Notes: generated by a model from the letters alone, not told the origin. A DNA stretch of 64,000 bases from Flavobacterium sp. MK4S-17 (GCF_009848495.1 NZ_WWEP01000013.1:62001-126000), one strand, 5' to 3'. Positions 35,922 through 46,918 are shown, counted from the first letter of the stretch. Numbers and translations: made by a program.

Positions 35922-38420
35922 TTATTTCTTTTTTGCTGTTGCTTTTTTCGGGGCAGCCTTTTTTGCTGTTTTCTTTGCGGGCGCTTTTTCAGCTATCATT
36001 TCTTTTACCCTGTCAAGTGTAAGTTTCGCAGCATCCACTTCTTTGCCTAGTTCTATTTTTATTTTTCCTTTCAGTATAACCGAACGGCCCCAGCGGGCTT
36101 TTTCTACCTTTATACCTTCTTCCTCCCAGTTATGTATAACCTTTTCACTTTCTTTTTTAAGTTTATCTTCTATAAGCTCAGCTATATCAGCCTGTGAAAG
36201 TGCATCAAAATTATATTTTTTGTTCACATTTATAAACATGCCGTTCCATTTTATAAATGGCCCGAAACGCCCTACGCCTTTTTGCACAGGCTCATTTTTA
36301 TAGGTACCGATTGGTGCGTCTGCCTGCAGCTTTTCCTCAACAAGCTGTTTAGCCCTCTCCGGTGTAACATCAAGCGGGTCTTCGCCCTTGGGCAGTGATA
36401 TAAATGTTTTGCCGAAACGTACATAAGGCCCAAAGCGGCCATTATTTACCTCCAGTTCTTCTCCTTTATATACACCAAGGCTTTTAGGAAGCTGAAATAA
36501 AACCAAAGCTTCATCCAGAGTTATAGTACCTATATTCTGTTCCGGCAGCAGGCTTGCAAATTGTTTTTCATCATCTTCTGCATCACCTATTTGTGCCATA
36601 GGCCCAAACTTGCCTAAACGCACGCTCACCGGCTTGCCTGTTTTCGGGTCGGTTCCTAAAATCCTTTCACCTGATTCCCTGTCCGCATTCTTTTCAACAT
36701 CTTTAACCGTAGGGTGAAAATGACTGTAAAAGTCCTCCATCATTTTAGTCCAGTCCTCATTACCGGAAGCGATTTCATCAAAATCCTGCTCTACTTTGGC
36801 AGTAAAGTTATAGTCCAGTATTGTTTCAAAATGATTTACTAAAAAATCATTTACTATCATTCCTATATCTGTTGGCACCAGTTTGCCTTTATCCGAACCT
36901 GTTACTTCTGTAAGCTCCTGCGCGGTGATATTACTTGCCTTTAAAGTAAGCTGGTGATACTTTCTTTCCTGCCCTTCAAAGCTGCCTTTCTCCACATAAT
37001 TCCTGCTTATAATGGTAGAAATGGTAGGCGCATAGGTGGAGGGGCGGCCTATACCCAGCTCTTCAAGTTTTTTAACAAGTGACGCTTCCGTATATCTTGC
37101 CGGCGGCCTTGAAAAGCGTTCGGTAGCGGTAATATAGTTATTAATCAATTTTTCATTCACCCTTAAGGCAGGCAGCATACCTTCCTGCTCTACATCCTCC
37201 TCGTCATTCCCTTCAAGGTACACTTTTAAAAAGCCTTCAAATTTTAAAACCTCGCCCGAAGCTGTAAATGTTTCTTTATGGCTGTTGGCCTCAATCTTAA
37301 CATTAGTGCGCTCCAACTCAGCATCGCTCATTTGCGAGGCCAGTGTCCTTTTCCATATCAGGTCATACAGCCTTGCCTGGTCACGGTCAATATTTACGCT
37401 GTGGCGTGTCATGTCGGTGGGGCGTATTGCCTCGTGTGCTTCCTGCGCACCTTTGCTTTTTGTAGCATAGTTGCGCGGCTTGCTGTATTCTTTACCGTAT
37501 GAATTTATAATTTCAGCTTCGGCTGCCAGCATGGCCTCCTGCGAAAGGTTAACACTGTCAGTCCTCATATAGGTAATAAGCCCTGCCTCATAAAGGCGCT
37601 GGGCAAGCATCATGGTAACGCCTACAGGAAAATAAAGTTTCCTGGCGGCTTCCTGCTGTAATGTTGAAGTGGTGAAGGGTGCCGCTGCCGATTTTTTGGC
37701 AGGCTTTGTTTCCAAATCCGACACCTTATATATAGTACCTATATTTTGGTTTAAAAAATCCTGTGCCTGCTCCTTTGTAGAAAAGTTTTTGGGCAGCTTA
37801 GCTTTAAATGTCTTTCCTGCCTCGTTGGCAAATTCAGCACTTACAGAATAAGTAGCCTCCGATTTGAAATTTTGTATTTCGCGCTCGCGTTCTACTATAA
37901 GCCTCACAGAAACCGACTGTACACGTCCTGCTGAAAGGCCGCTTTTAACTTTTTTCCATAACACCGGAGAAAGTTCATACCCAACAAGCCTGTCTAAAAC
38001 CCGGCGGGCCTGTTGTGCATTAACAAGGTTATAATTTATGCTTCTGGGGTTTTCAATGGCTTTTTGAATAGCCGTTTTTGTAATTTCATGAAAAACAATA
38101 CGTTTGGTTTTTGCATTATCCAGTTTAAGTTCTTCCGCCAGGTGCCAGGCTATGGCTTCTCCCTCGCGGTCTTCATCACTTGCCAGCCAAACTGTATCGG
38201 CAGATTTAGAAAGATCCCTGAGTTTTTTAACCAAAGTCCTTTTATCGGCAGAGACTTCATATTTTGGCCTGAAACCATTTTCCACATCCACCCCTATTTC
38301 TTTAGAAGGAAGGTCGGCTATATGCCCGTAACTGGATTCAACCTGAAAGTCTTTTCCTAAAAATTTCTCTATGGTTTTTGCCTTGGCAGGCGACTCAACA
38401 ATCACTAAATTCTTTGCCAT
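35922..38420 (-). CDS. topA: DNA topoisomerase I
   Basis: 832 residues starting at ATG 38420 (MAKNLVIVESPAKAKTIEKF); an earlier in-frame ATG at 38441 lies at the promoter and is unlikely. The Toprim domain is at the N-terminus, with SDEDREGEAIAWHL binding the metal; the active-site Tyr lies in GLITYMRTDSVNLS. The C-terminal part has several Gly-rich repeats (GRFGPYVRFG, GRFGPFIKWNG) that replace classical zinc fingers, and a Lys/Ala-rich tail. It relaxes negative supercoils. It starts a leftward unit with the arginase-like gene. Confidence 0.96.
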   Translation of the reverse strand: MAKNLVIVESPAKAKTIEKFLGKDFQVESSYGHIADLPSKEIGVDVENGFRPKYEVSADKRTLVKKLRDLSKSADTVWLASDEDREGEAIAWHLAEELKLDNAKTKRIVFHEITKTAIQKAIENPRSINYNLVNAQQARRVLDRLVGYELSPVLWKKVKSGLSAGRVQSVSVRLIVEREREIQNFKSEATYSVSAEFANEAGKTFKAKLPKNFSTKEQAQDFLNQNIGTIYKVSDLETKPAKKSAAAPFTTSTLQQEAARKLYFPVGVTMMLAQRLYEAGLITYMRTDSVNLSQEAMLAAEAEIINSYGKEYSKPRNYATKSKGAQEAHEAIRPTDMTRHSVNIDRDQARLYDLIWKRTLASQMSDAELERTNVKIEANSHKETFTASGEVLKFEGFLKVYLEGNDEEDVEQEGMLPALRVNEKLINNYITATERFSRPPARYTEASLVKKLEELGIGRPSTYAPTISTIISRNYVEKGSFEGQERKYHQLTLKASNITAQELTEVTGSDKGKLVPTDIGMIVNDFLVNHFETILDYNFTAKVEQDFDEIASGNEDWTKMMEDFYSHFHPTVKDVEKNADRESGERILGTDPKTGKPVSVRLGKFGPMAQIGDAEDDEKQFASLLPEQNIGTITLDEALVLFQLPKSLGVYKGEELEVNNGRFGPYVRFGKTFISLPKGEDPLDVTPERAKQLVEEKLQADAPIGTYKNEPVQKGVGRFGPFIKWNGMFINVNKKYNFDALSQADIAELIEDKLKKESEKVIHNWEEEGIKVEKARWGRSVILKGKIKIELGKEVDAAKLTLDRVKEMIAEKAPAKKTAKKAAPKKATAKKK

Positions 38421-38438
38421 CATACGTTTCTTTGGTCG

Positions 38439-38446
38439 CAAAAGTA
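38439..38446 (-). promoter_or_regulatory. -7 element of topA
   Basis: Minus-strand TACTTTTG fits TAnnTTTG and lies 18 bases before the ATG at 38420, fixing that start. Confidence 0.55.
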
Positions 38447-38547
38447 TAGGATTTTTTTAATATTTGGTTTTGCAGCATTTAAAAATCAGGTTTTTTTGCA
38501 CAACATTAACCTTTAAAACACACTGTTGCTTGCAGGGATTTTATTAT

Positions 38548-38563
38548 ATTTAGAATTCTAAAT
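38548..38563. promoter_or_regulatory. Perfect 16-base palindrome upstream of 38583
   Basis: ATTTAGAATTCTAAAT, symmetric without mismatch, 19 bases before the next ATG. It may be a regulator-binding site. Confidence 0.4.
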
Positions 38564-38582
38564 CTTTATAAGTACTAAACAT

Positions 38583-39278
38583 ATGAGAAATTTAGAAATA
38601 AAATTACTGTTGCCATACAACTGGTACCATGCCCGCCGCATAAAAATATATGACAGTAACAAAAAATTGCTTGCAAAAATTGCGCACTGCGAACATCTGT
38701 CAGTACAACTGGATGACGAATGTGACAGCGTTATTATCCGTATTGATTTTATTAAATCTGTGATACAGGTACCCAAAGGTGAAAATGACTTATTTTTGGC
38801 TGTGTTTATGGATTTTCGTGATAAATTTCCTCATAAATATTTTGACATATTAAAAAGAAACTGTGTAACAGGACGTTTTATGGGTGCAGAACAGTTCGAC
38901 AATTTCAATATTTCATTCTACACTAACAATATTGAGTACCTGCCCGTTTCAAAAGTTGACAATCCATCAGTATTTTTAGGATTGCTTATATCTGCCTCCC
39001 TAGTCATAACTTCAATAATACAGCAAAGCAACCCGCACCAGCACCTTATATTTTTCATTGGTGCTGTCAGCATTATATCTTTATCTATGCTACAAGCAGA
39101 AAGAAACAAGATACGGTTATACGATTATAAAAGCCGTATTATTGCTACAGCCCTTTTATTTGTGCTTGCCTTCCTATTTCTATCCCCGTCATTTGCAATA
39201 AATATGTTTTTCTTTATCATAATCACACTATATATATTACGTGTAATTGCGAATTTAAAGACATTAAAAACCGCATAA
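38583..39278 (+). CDS. Unknown protein with C-terminal membrane helices
   Basis: 231 residues. The N-terminal about 135 residues are cytoplasmic and beta-like (MRNLEIKLLLPYNWYHARRI, an FN3- or PEGA-like start with two Lys-rich segments). The rest holds three or four membrane helices (about 136-230), with the pattern FIGAVSIISLSMLQAERNKIR between them. No known family recognised. A palindrome precedes the start; miaB follows with its own promoter, so this is probably a single-gene unit. Confidence 0.65.
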   Translation: MRNLEIKLLLPYNWYHARRIKIYDSNKKLLAKIAHCEHLSVQLDDECDSVIIRIDFIKSVIQVPKGENDLFLAVFMDFRDKFPHKYFDILKRNCVTGRFMGAEQFDNFNISFYTNNIEYLPVSKVDNPSVFLGLLISASLVITSIIQQSNPHQHLIFFIGAVSIISLSMLQAERNKIRLYDYKSRIIATALLFVLAFLFLSPSFAINMFFFIIITLYILRVIANLKTLKTA

Positions 39279-39292
39279 ACAAATATGCCAAC

Positions 39293-39325
39293 TTGTCATA
39301 TTTCTCAAATTAAATAGTATCTTTG
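39293..39325 (+). promoter_or_regulatory. Promoter of miaB
   Basis: TTG at 39293-39295, 22-base spacer, TATCTTTG at 39318-39325; the consensus form for Bacteroidota sigma-A. Confidence 0.7.
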
Positions 39326-39357
39326 CCAATTCAAAAAAGCACTACAGCTGTTGAATT

Positions 39358-40803
39358 ATGAAAAAGGTAATTGAAGAAAACAAGCAGGGCCAAAGCCTTG
39401 TTTTAGAGCAGAAAGAAGGAAATACAAAAAAACTTTTTATAGAAAGCTATGGCTGCCAGATGAATTTTTCTGACAGCGAAATTGTAGCTTCCATACTTGC
39501 CAACCAGGGCTTTAATACTACCCAGAATATTGAGGAAGCCGACCTTGTACTGGTTAACACATGCTCTATACGTGATAAAGCCGAGCAAACTGTACGCAAA
39601 AGGCTCGAGCAATATAATAGCATTAAAAAAATTAACCCCGGCATGAAGGTGGGGGTACTTGGCTGTATGGCCGAACGCCTGAAAAGCAAATTTCTTGAAG
39701 AGGAAAAAATTGTGGATATGGTTGTAGGCCCTGATGCCTATAAAGATATACCCAACCTGTTGAAAGAAGTTGATGAAGGCCGGGATGCGGTTAATGTTAT
39801 CCTATCCAAAGACGAAACGTATGGCGATGTAGCACCTGTGCGTTTAAACAGTAATGGTGTTACCGCTTTTGTATCTATAACACGCGGCTGCGACAATATG
39901 TGTACTTTTTGCGTGGTACCTTTTACCCGTGGGCGGGAAAGAAGCCGCGAGCCACAAAGTATAATGGAAGAAATTAAGCAGCTTTGGGATAATGGCTATA
40001 AAGAAGTTACCCTTTTAGGCCAAAATGTTGACAGCTACCTTTGGTATGGCGGCGGGCTTAAAAAGGATTATGAAAAAGCATCGGAAATGCAGAAAGCCAC
40101 TGCGGTAGATTTTGCACAGCTACTGGATATGGCAGCTACGGCATTCCCAAAAATGCGTTTTCGTTTCAGCACTTCCAATCCGCAGGATATGCACCTTTCG
40201 GTTATAGAAGTTATGGCCAAACACCATAATATATGTAAATATATACACCTGCCGGTACAATCGGGCAGCACCCGCATATTAAAAGAAATGAACCGCCAGC
40301 ACACCCGTGAGGAATATATGGAGCTGGTTGATAACATATACCGCATAATACCTGAAATATCATTATCGCAGGATATGATAACAGGCTTTCCTTCGGAAAC
40401 TGAAGAAGACCATAAAGACACGCTTTCACTTATGGAATATGTAAAATATGATTTCGGTTATATGTTCGCCTATTCCGAAAGGCCGGGCACGCTTGCCGCT
40501 CGCAAAATGGAAGATGATGTGCCGGAGGAGGTTAAAAAACGCAGGCTGCAGGAGGTGGTTGACCTTCAGCAGAAAATGGCATGGGAGCGCACACGCCGCT
40601 TTTTAGGCCAGGTAGTGGAAGTATTGATAGAAAAAGAATCCAAACGCAGCAATGCACACTGGAGCGGGCGCAACTCCCAAAACACTACAGTGGTTTTCCC
40701 TAAAGGTGATTATAAAAAAGGGGAATTTGTAAACGTAAAAATAACTGACTGTACATCGGCAACACTTATTGGTGAAGCTGTGGGGTATAGTGATATGAAC
40801 TAA
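39358..40803 (+). CDS. miaB: tRNA-2-methylthio-N6-dimethylallyladenosine synthase
   Basis: 481 residues. The N-terminal UPF0004 domain binds one iron-sulfur cluster with Cys in SYGCQMNFSDS, LVNTCSIRDKA and LGCMAERL. The radical SAM domain has the motif CDNMCTFCVVPFTRGRERSR (about 179-198) with CxxxCxxC. A TRAM domain closes the chain (about 410-475). MiaB adds the methylthio group to A37 of tRNAs reading codons starting with U. First in a long plus-strand run that reaches groEL. Confidence 0.97.
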   Translation: MKKVIEENKQGQSLVLEQKEGNTKKLFIESYGCQMNFSDSEIVASILANQGFNTTQNIEEADLVLVNTCSIRDKAEQTVRKRLEQYNSIKKINPGMKVGVLGCMAERLKSKFLEEEKIVDMVVGPDAYKDIPNLLKEVDEGRDAVNVILSKDETYGDVAPVRLNSNGVTAFVSITRGCDNMCTFCVVPFTRGRERSREPQSIMEEIKQLWDNGYKEVTLLGQNVDSYLWYGGGLKKDYEKASEMQKATAVDFAQLLDMAATAFPKMRFRFSTSNPQDMHLSVIEVMAKHHNICKYIHLPVQSGSTRILKEMNRQHTREEYMELVDNIYRIIPEISLSQDMITGFPSETEEDHKDTLSLMEYVKYDFGYMFAYSERPGTLAARKMEDDVPEEVKKRRLQEVVDLQQKMAWERTRRFLGQVVEVLIEKESKRSNAHWSGRNSQNTTVVFPKGDYKKGEFVNVKITDCTSATLIGEAVGYSDMN

Positions 40804-40814
40804 CTTTTAATAGT

Positions 40815-41696
40815 ATGGCACGTAAAAGGCGTTTCCCAGGAGTACCTACATTTGATAAATTAATTATTCCAACTTTACAAGCTCTTCAGAATTTAGGTGG
40901 TTCAGGAACTATTGAAGAAATAAATTCAGAAGTATACGAAATAACGAAATTACCAGAAGAGATATTACAAATACCTCATAAAGAAAATGGCAATATTAGT
41001 AAAATTGATTATCGATTAGCATGGAGTAGAACATACCTAAAAAAATATGGTCTTTTAGAAAATTCTTCTCGGGGTGTTTGGGCACTTTTAAAACCTGATA
41101 TTAATATATTAGATATTAACCCAGAAGAAATAAAAAATTCAGTTCGCAAACAAGCAATCCCAAACGAAGTTAAAAATTTATTAAAATCTAAAAACCATGT
41201 TGAAGATGAAGTTGAAGATGAAGTTGAAGAGACTGAAGAGTGGAAAGAAAAATTATTAAACATATTATATAATATCTCTCCATCTGCATTTGAGAGACTA
41301 TCCCAAAGGATACTACGAGAAAGTGGATTTTTCCAGGTAGAAGTAACTGGAAAATCCGGCGATGGTGGTATTGACGGAAAAGGTATTGTAAGAGTAAGTG
41401 GTCTTTTAAGTTTTCATGTTATTTTTCAATGCAAAAGATATAAGGGCTCAATTAATCCAAGTCAAATAAGAGACTTTAGAGGAGCAATGCAAGGAAGAGC
41501 CGATAAAGGTTTATTTATCACAACTGGAAATTTCACACGTGAAGCGCTTAAAGAAGCTACCAGAGATGGTGCTCCTCCAATAGATTTAGTTGAAGGAGAC
41601 CTATTATGTGAAAAATTAAAGGAATTGAATTTAGGAGTTACAACAAAAATTGTAGAATCCATAGAAATTAATAAAGATTGGTTTTTAAATCTTTAA
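40815..41696 (+). CDS. mrr: Mrr-type restriction endonuclease
   Basis: 293 residues. The N-terminal winged-helix domain (about 8-95) fits the Mrr_N type (GGSGTIEEINSEVYEITKLP). A run of acidic repeats (VEDEVEDEVEETEEW) links to the Mrr catalytic domain: SPSAFERL (E160), GDGGIDGKG (D187) and FQCKRYKG (Q205, K207), the PD-(D/E)xK pattern, then FITTGNFTREALKEA. E. coli Mrr cuts methylated DNA (type IV). No methyltransferase is adjacent. Base composition is more AT-rich than the flanks, suggesting transfer. Gaps are 11 bases to miaB and 10 to the sigma-54 activator, so it is cotranscribed. Confidence 0.9.
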   Translation: MARKRRFPGVPTFDKLIIPTLQALQNLGGSGTIEEINSEVYEITKLPEEILQIPHKENGNISKIDYRLAWSRTYLKKYGLLENSSRGVWALLKPDINILDINPEEIKNSVRKQAIPNEVKNLLKSKNHVEDEVEDEVEETEEWKEKLLNILYNISPSAFERLSQRILRESGFFQVEVTGKSGDGGIDGKGIVRVSGLLSFHVIFQCKRYKGSINPSQIRDFRGAMQGRADKGLFITTGNFTREALKEATRDGAPPIDLVEGDLLCEKLKELNLGVTTKIVESIEINKDWFLNL

Positions 41697-41706
41697 AGAA
41701 AAATGC

Positions 41707-42993
41707 ATGGAAAGTGTACAAGCCATAAAACAACGTTTCGAAATTATAGGAAATGACCCTAAGCTGAACCGTGCCATTGAAAAGGCGATACAGGTGGCTC
41801 CTACCGATATTTCGGTTTTGGTTACAGGGGAAAGCGGTGTAGGTAAGGAAAGTATCCCTAAAATTATACATGCCCTTTCGCACCGCAAGCATGGCAAATA
41901 CATAGCCGTAAACTGTGGTGCAATACCTGAAGGCACTATTGATAGTGAACTTTTCGGGCATGAAAAAGGAGCTTTTACAGGGGCTACATCTACCCGGGAG
42001 GGTTATTTTGAAGTAGCCGATGGCGGTACCATTTTCCTTGATGAAGTAGGTGAATTGCCTTTAACCACACAGGTAAGGCTTTTAAGGGTGCTTGAAAACG
42101 GCGAGTTTATAAAAGTGGGGTCCAGCCAGGTACAAAAAACAAATGTGCGCATAGTGGCTGCTACCAACGTAAATATGTTTGACGCAATTGAGAAGGGTAA
42201 ATTTCGTGAAGACCTGTATTACAGGCTAAGCACTGTAGAAATTATGCTTCCGCCATTACGTGAAAGAAAAGATGATATACACCTGCTGTTCCGTAAATTC
42301 TCATCAGATTTTGCACATAAATATAAAATGCCGCCTATAAAACTTGATGACGATGCAGTACAGCTACTGCTTAAGTATCGGTGGAGTGGCAATATAAGGC
42401 AATTGCGTAATATTGCGGAGCAAATTTCGGTTTTGGAAACCAATCGCAATATATCATTTACCGCACTCCGCTCCTATTTACCGGAAGAAGGCAGCAACCT
42501 TCCGGCAGTTGTTAAGGACAAAAAGCCTGAAAGTGATTTCAGCAATGAAAGGGAAATACTGTATAAAATCCTTTTTGATATGCGCAGCGACCTTAACGAC
42601 CTGAAAAAGCTGACAATGGAACTTATGCAGAACGGCAACACTAATAAGGTGCAGGAATCCAACAAAAGCCTTATCCAGCGCATTTACGGCAATCCTGATG
42701 AAGCCGGCAGAGGGTTTGAGGAAAGGCAGCATACTGAAATGCTTGCACCACCTCAGCCTGTGGTTCGGCAGGAACAACCGGTTCTAAGCCATGATGACGA
42801 AGATGAAGACGACGGGCATTACCTTTTTGCCGAAACGGTGGAGGAAGAGGAAAACCTCAGGCTGGACGAAAAGGAAATTGAGATGATTAAAAAAGCCCTG
42901 GAACGCAATAAAGGAAAACGCAAAGCCGCCGCTGATGAACTGGGAATATCAGAAAGGACTTTATATAGAAAAATTAAGCAATATGACCTTTAA
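41707..42993 (+). CDS. Sigma-54-dependent transcriptional activator (AAA+ and Fis HTH, no receiver domain)
   Basis: 428 residues. It starts almost directly with the AAA+ domain: Walker A GESGVGKE (41-48), the sigma-54-contacting loop GAFTGAT (88-94), Walker B and sensor residues in GGTIFLDEVGELPL and RIVAATNVNMF. A linker (about 245-385) with acidic clusters leads to a Fis-type helix-turn-helix at about 400-428 (RKAAADELGISERTLYRKI). Lacking a receiver or GAF domain, it is probably controlled by level or partner. The intact GAFTGA means it can act with sigma-54. A sigma-54-like site lies upstream of groES. Confidence 0.93.
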   Translation: MESVQAIKQRFEIIGNDPKLNRAIEKAIQVAPTDISVLVTGESGVGKESIPKIIHALSHRKHGKYIAVNCGAIPEGTIDSELFGHEKGAFTGATSTREGYFEVADGGTIFLDEVGELPLTTQVRLLRVLENGEFIKVGSSQVQKTNVRIVAATNVNMFDAIEKGKFREDLYYRLSTVEIMLPPLRERKDDIHLLFRKFSSDFAHKYKMPPIKLDDDAVQLLLKYRWSGNIRQLRNIAEQISVLETNRNISFTALRSYLPEEGSNLPAVVKDKKPESDFSNEREILYKILFDMRSDLNDLKKLTMELMQNGNTNKVQESNKSLIQRIYGNPDEAGRGFEERQHTEMLAPPQPVVRQEQPVLSHDDEDEDDGHYLFAETVEEEENLRLDEKEIEMIKKALERNKGKRKAAADELGISERTLYRKIKQYDL

Positions 42994-43006
42994 TAAAGGT
43001 ATTACA

Positions 43007-43510
43007 ATGAAGATATTTAAATTAGCATTGGTGGCAACTGTGGCTTTTATGCTCAACAGTTGCAGTATATATAATTTTACAGGCACAGGGAAAATAGATG
43101 CCGAAACTTTTCAGGTAAATTTTTTCCAGAACAATGCTGATATTGTTGAGCCCGGTATAGAAAGGACTTTTACCATAAGGCTGCAGGAACTTATACAGAA
43201 CCAAACCAACCTGAGCCTTACCAATACTAACGGCGATTTGGTTTATGAAGGTGAAATTGTGGAATACAGGGTAACCCCTATGACAGCAACTGCCGACCAG
43301 AGGGCCGCACAAAACAGGTTTACCATAGCTGTAAATGTAAGGTTTACCAATAAAAATAAAGAAGCTGATAATTTTGAAAAGCGTTTTAGCTTTTACCATG
43401 ATTTTGAAGGCAACGGACTTCCTACAGGGCAAATACTATCCACCGCACTTGAGGAAATATTTGAGCGTATAACACAGGATATATTTAATGAGTCGCTTGC
43501 TAAGTGGTAA
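43007..43510 (+). CDS. lptE: LptE-like LPS-assembly lipoprotein
   Basis: 167 residues from ATG 43007 (a longer in-frame start at 42935 overlaps the activator gene). Signal sequence MKIFKLALVATVAFMLNSCS with lipobox Cys 19. The mature part begins IYNFTGTGKIDAETFQVNFF, contains IERTFTIRLQELIQNQTNLSL and ends with FERITQDIFNESLAKW, as in the Bacteroidota LptE family that plugs LptD and helps place lipopolysaccharide in the outer membrane. The start is 14 bases after the activator. Confidence 0.87.
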   Translation: MKIFKLALVATVAFMLNSCSIYNFTGTGKIDAETFQVNFFQNNADIVEPGIERTFTIRLQELIQNQTNLSLTNTNGDLVYEGEIVEYRVTPMTATADQRAAQNRFTIAVNVRFTNKNKEADNFEKRFSFYHDFEGNGLPTGQILSTALEEIFERITQDIFNESLAKW

Positions 43511-43528
43511 ACCATAAAATAAATAGTA

Positions 43529-44383
43529 TTGAACACTAAAGATTATACATACCTGCTTAACAAGCCCTACTCGTTAACCGAAAGGCAGTCATTGGAACTG
43601 GAAGGCATACTTTCAGAATTTCCATACCTGCAAAGTGCACGTGCCATTCGTTTAAAAGGGCTTTATAACCAGGACAGCTTTCGTTATAACCTTGAATTAA
43701 AAAAAACTGCCGCTTATACTACCGACCGTACCATCCTGTTTGACTTTATAACGTCTGAACAGTTTATAAGTATCCAAAAAGACTTTTTTGAAGAAAAAGA
43801 AAAATCACTAAGCCTTATTAATGTTACTGACAGTGAAATTATAAAGCCTGAGCCACAGCCTGCCGCAAGCAAACTTGAAGAGTCTATAAAGCTTTCTATA
43901 AAAGAAGCTGACAGTAATGAAAAAGCAGTTACTGCTAAGGAAGAAGAAAGGGAGGCAAGCCTGGCAGAAGAAACGGCACAAAAGCTGGGAACCGGGAAGC
44001 CTTTACAGTTCAGTAAAAATGAAAAACATTCATTTGCCGAATGGCTACAGCTATCAAAGCTTACACCTGTTGAGCGTAACAGCGAGCCCGAAAAGCCTAA
44101 TCCAATTGACAGGAAAATGGAACTGATTGACAGGTTTATAGAAATAAACCCTAAAATAGTACCCGATAAAAATACCCCGGTTACGCCGGTAAACATTAAT
44201 AAAAATAATGAGGACACCTCATTCCTTATGACAGAAACACTGGCAAAGGTTTACCTGGAACAAAGAAAATATCAGAAAGCGATACAGGCTTATGAAATAT
44301 TAATTTTGAAATATCCGGAAAAAAGTGTTTTCTTTGCAGACCGTATTTCAGATATAAAAATTTTACAACAAAATAATAATTAA
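43529..44383 (+). CDS. TPR-containing protein, TTG start
   Basis: 284 residues starting with TTG (no ATG or GTG near the likely N-terminus). The N-terminal about 90 residues are helical (LTERQSLELEGILSEFPYLQ), followed by a low-complexity Glu/Lys/Ala segment (about 110-180) and a C-terminal TPR motif (TETLAKVYLEQRKYQKAIQA). It lies between lptE and secG, 18 bases after lptE and 4 before secG, so it belongs to the operon; function unknown. Confidence 0.8.
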   Translation: MNTKDYTYLLNKPYSLTERQSLELEGILSEFPYLQSARAIRLKGLYNQDSFRYNLELKKTAAYTTDRTILFDFITSEQFISIQKDFFEEKEKSLSLINVTDSEIIKPEPQPAASKLEESIKLSIKEADSNEKAVTAKEEEREASLAEETAQKLGTGKPLQFSKNEKHSFAEWLQLSKLTPVERNSEPEKPNPIDRKMELIDRFIEINPKIVPDKNTPVTPVNINKNNEDTSFLMTETLAKVYLEQRKYQKAIQAYEILILKYPEKSVFFADRISDIKILQQNNN

Positions 44384-44387
44384 ACAA

Positions 44388-44750
44388 ATGGGTCAATTTA
44401 CAATATTTCTGGTACTTATAACAATAGTTAGCTTTTTACTGGTTGTGGTAATAATGGTACAAAACCCTAAAGGAGGCGGATTATCATCTACACTTGGCGG
44501 TTCCCAAATGATGGGCGGCGTGCAAAAAACAACCGACTTTCTTGATAAAAGTACCTGGACTCTTGCTGCTATATTAATGGCATTAATATTATTGTCAACC
44601 CTTAGCTTTTCAAATAAGCTTGGTACTGATGACCAAAAACTGATTGATGAGTCTGCCGCGCCTGCCGCTACAACACCGGCACCAAGCACACCTGCGCAGC
44701 CGGCTACACAAACGCCTGCTCCTGCACAGGAAGAACAGCCACAAAATTAA
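44388..44750 (+). CDS. secG: Preprotein translocase subunit SecG
   Basis: 120 residues. Two membrane helices (about 2-22 and 55-75) flank the conserved loop VQNPKGGGLSSTLGGSQMMGG, the SecG signature. SecG helps SecYEG move proteins through the membrane. The C-terminus is a long Ala/Pro/Gln/Thr-rich tail (about 88-120), common in Bacteroidota SecG. It is followed by a terminator before groES. Confidence 0.95.
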   Translation: MGQFTIFLVLITIVSFLLVVVIMVQNPKGGGLSSTLGGSQMMGGVQKTTDFLDKSTWTLAAILMALILLSTLSFSNKLGTDDQKLIDESAAPAATTPAPSTPAQPATQTPAPAQEEQPQN

Positions 44751-44770
44751 TTTTTACAATAAATATATAA

Positions 44771-44803
44771 AATGCCAGCCTGTCAGTTGCTGGCATTTTT
44801 TAT
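44771..44803 (+). terminator. Terminator after secG
   Basis: AATGCCAGC / GCTGGCATT with a nine-base loop and T-run. Confidence 0.88.
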
Positions 44804-44828
44804 TGGTAAAAATTGTCAGTTTTTTTAA

Positions 44829-44844
44829 TTGGCATAATTTCTGA
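44829..44844 (+). promoter_or_regulatory. Sigma-54-like promoter candidate before groES
   Basis: TTGGCATAATTTCTGA: the -24 part TTGGCA is perfect and the -12 part CTGA is close to TTGC with 10 bases between. The groES ATG is 53 bases downstream. No TAnnTTTG element was found in this gap. Confidence 0.4.
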
Positions 44845-44896
44845 AAAAAGTGAGGTGTCTAAATTTATAATTTATAACAATAAATAAAAAAGTACT

Positions 44897-45172
44897 ATGG
44901 CTTTAAACATTAAACCGCTTTCAAACCGCGTTCTGGTAGAACCGGTTGCTGCAGAAACACAAACTGCTTCCGGAATTTTTATTCCTGATACTGCTAAGGA
45001 AAAACCACAAAAAGGTATAGTGGTAGCCGTGGGTAACGGTAGTAAAGATTATGAAATGACCGTTAAAGTGGGCGACACTGTTTTATATGGCAAGTATGCA
45101 GGAACAGAATTAAAATTTGAGGGTAAGGATTACCTGATAATGAAAGAAGACGAAATTTTCGCAGTACTGTAA
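44897..45172 (+). CDS. groES: Co-chaperonin GroES
   Basis: 91 residues, normal GroES length. It starts [20 protein letters not shown] and has the mobile loop around [19 protein letters not shown]. GroES caps GroEL and is followed by groEL after 36 bases in the usual order. Terminator of secG lies upstream, so groESL has its own promoter. Confidence 0.98.
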   Translation: MALNIKPLSNRVLVEPVAAETQTASGIFIPDTAKEKPQKGIVVAVGNGSKDYEMTVKVGDTVLYGKYAGTELKFEGKDYLIMKEDEIFAVL

Positions 45173-45202
45173 TTTGAGTTTAATTATTAAATCCTAAATT
45201 AA

Positions 45203-46840
<1,638 letters not shown>

Positions 46841-46857
46841 TATCAAACTGATATAAA

Positions 46858-46888
46858 GAAAAGGAGCGTTATAAACGCTCCTTTTTTA
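46858..46888 (+). terminator. Terminator after groEL
   Basis: AAAAGGAGCGTT / AACGCTCCTTTTTT hairpin with T-run. Confidence 0.9.
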
Positions 46889-46918
46889 TGCTCGATTATC
46901 AAAGACCAAAAGCAAATA

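Noticed and set aside
40815..41696. A complete restriction-modification or defence island around mrr
   Set aside because: Both neighbours are ordinary housekeeping genes; there is no methyltransferase, integrase or other defence gene nearby.
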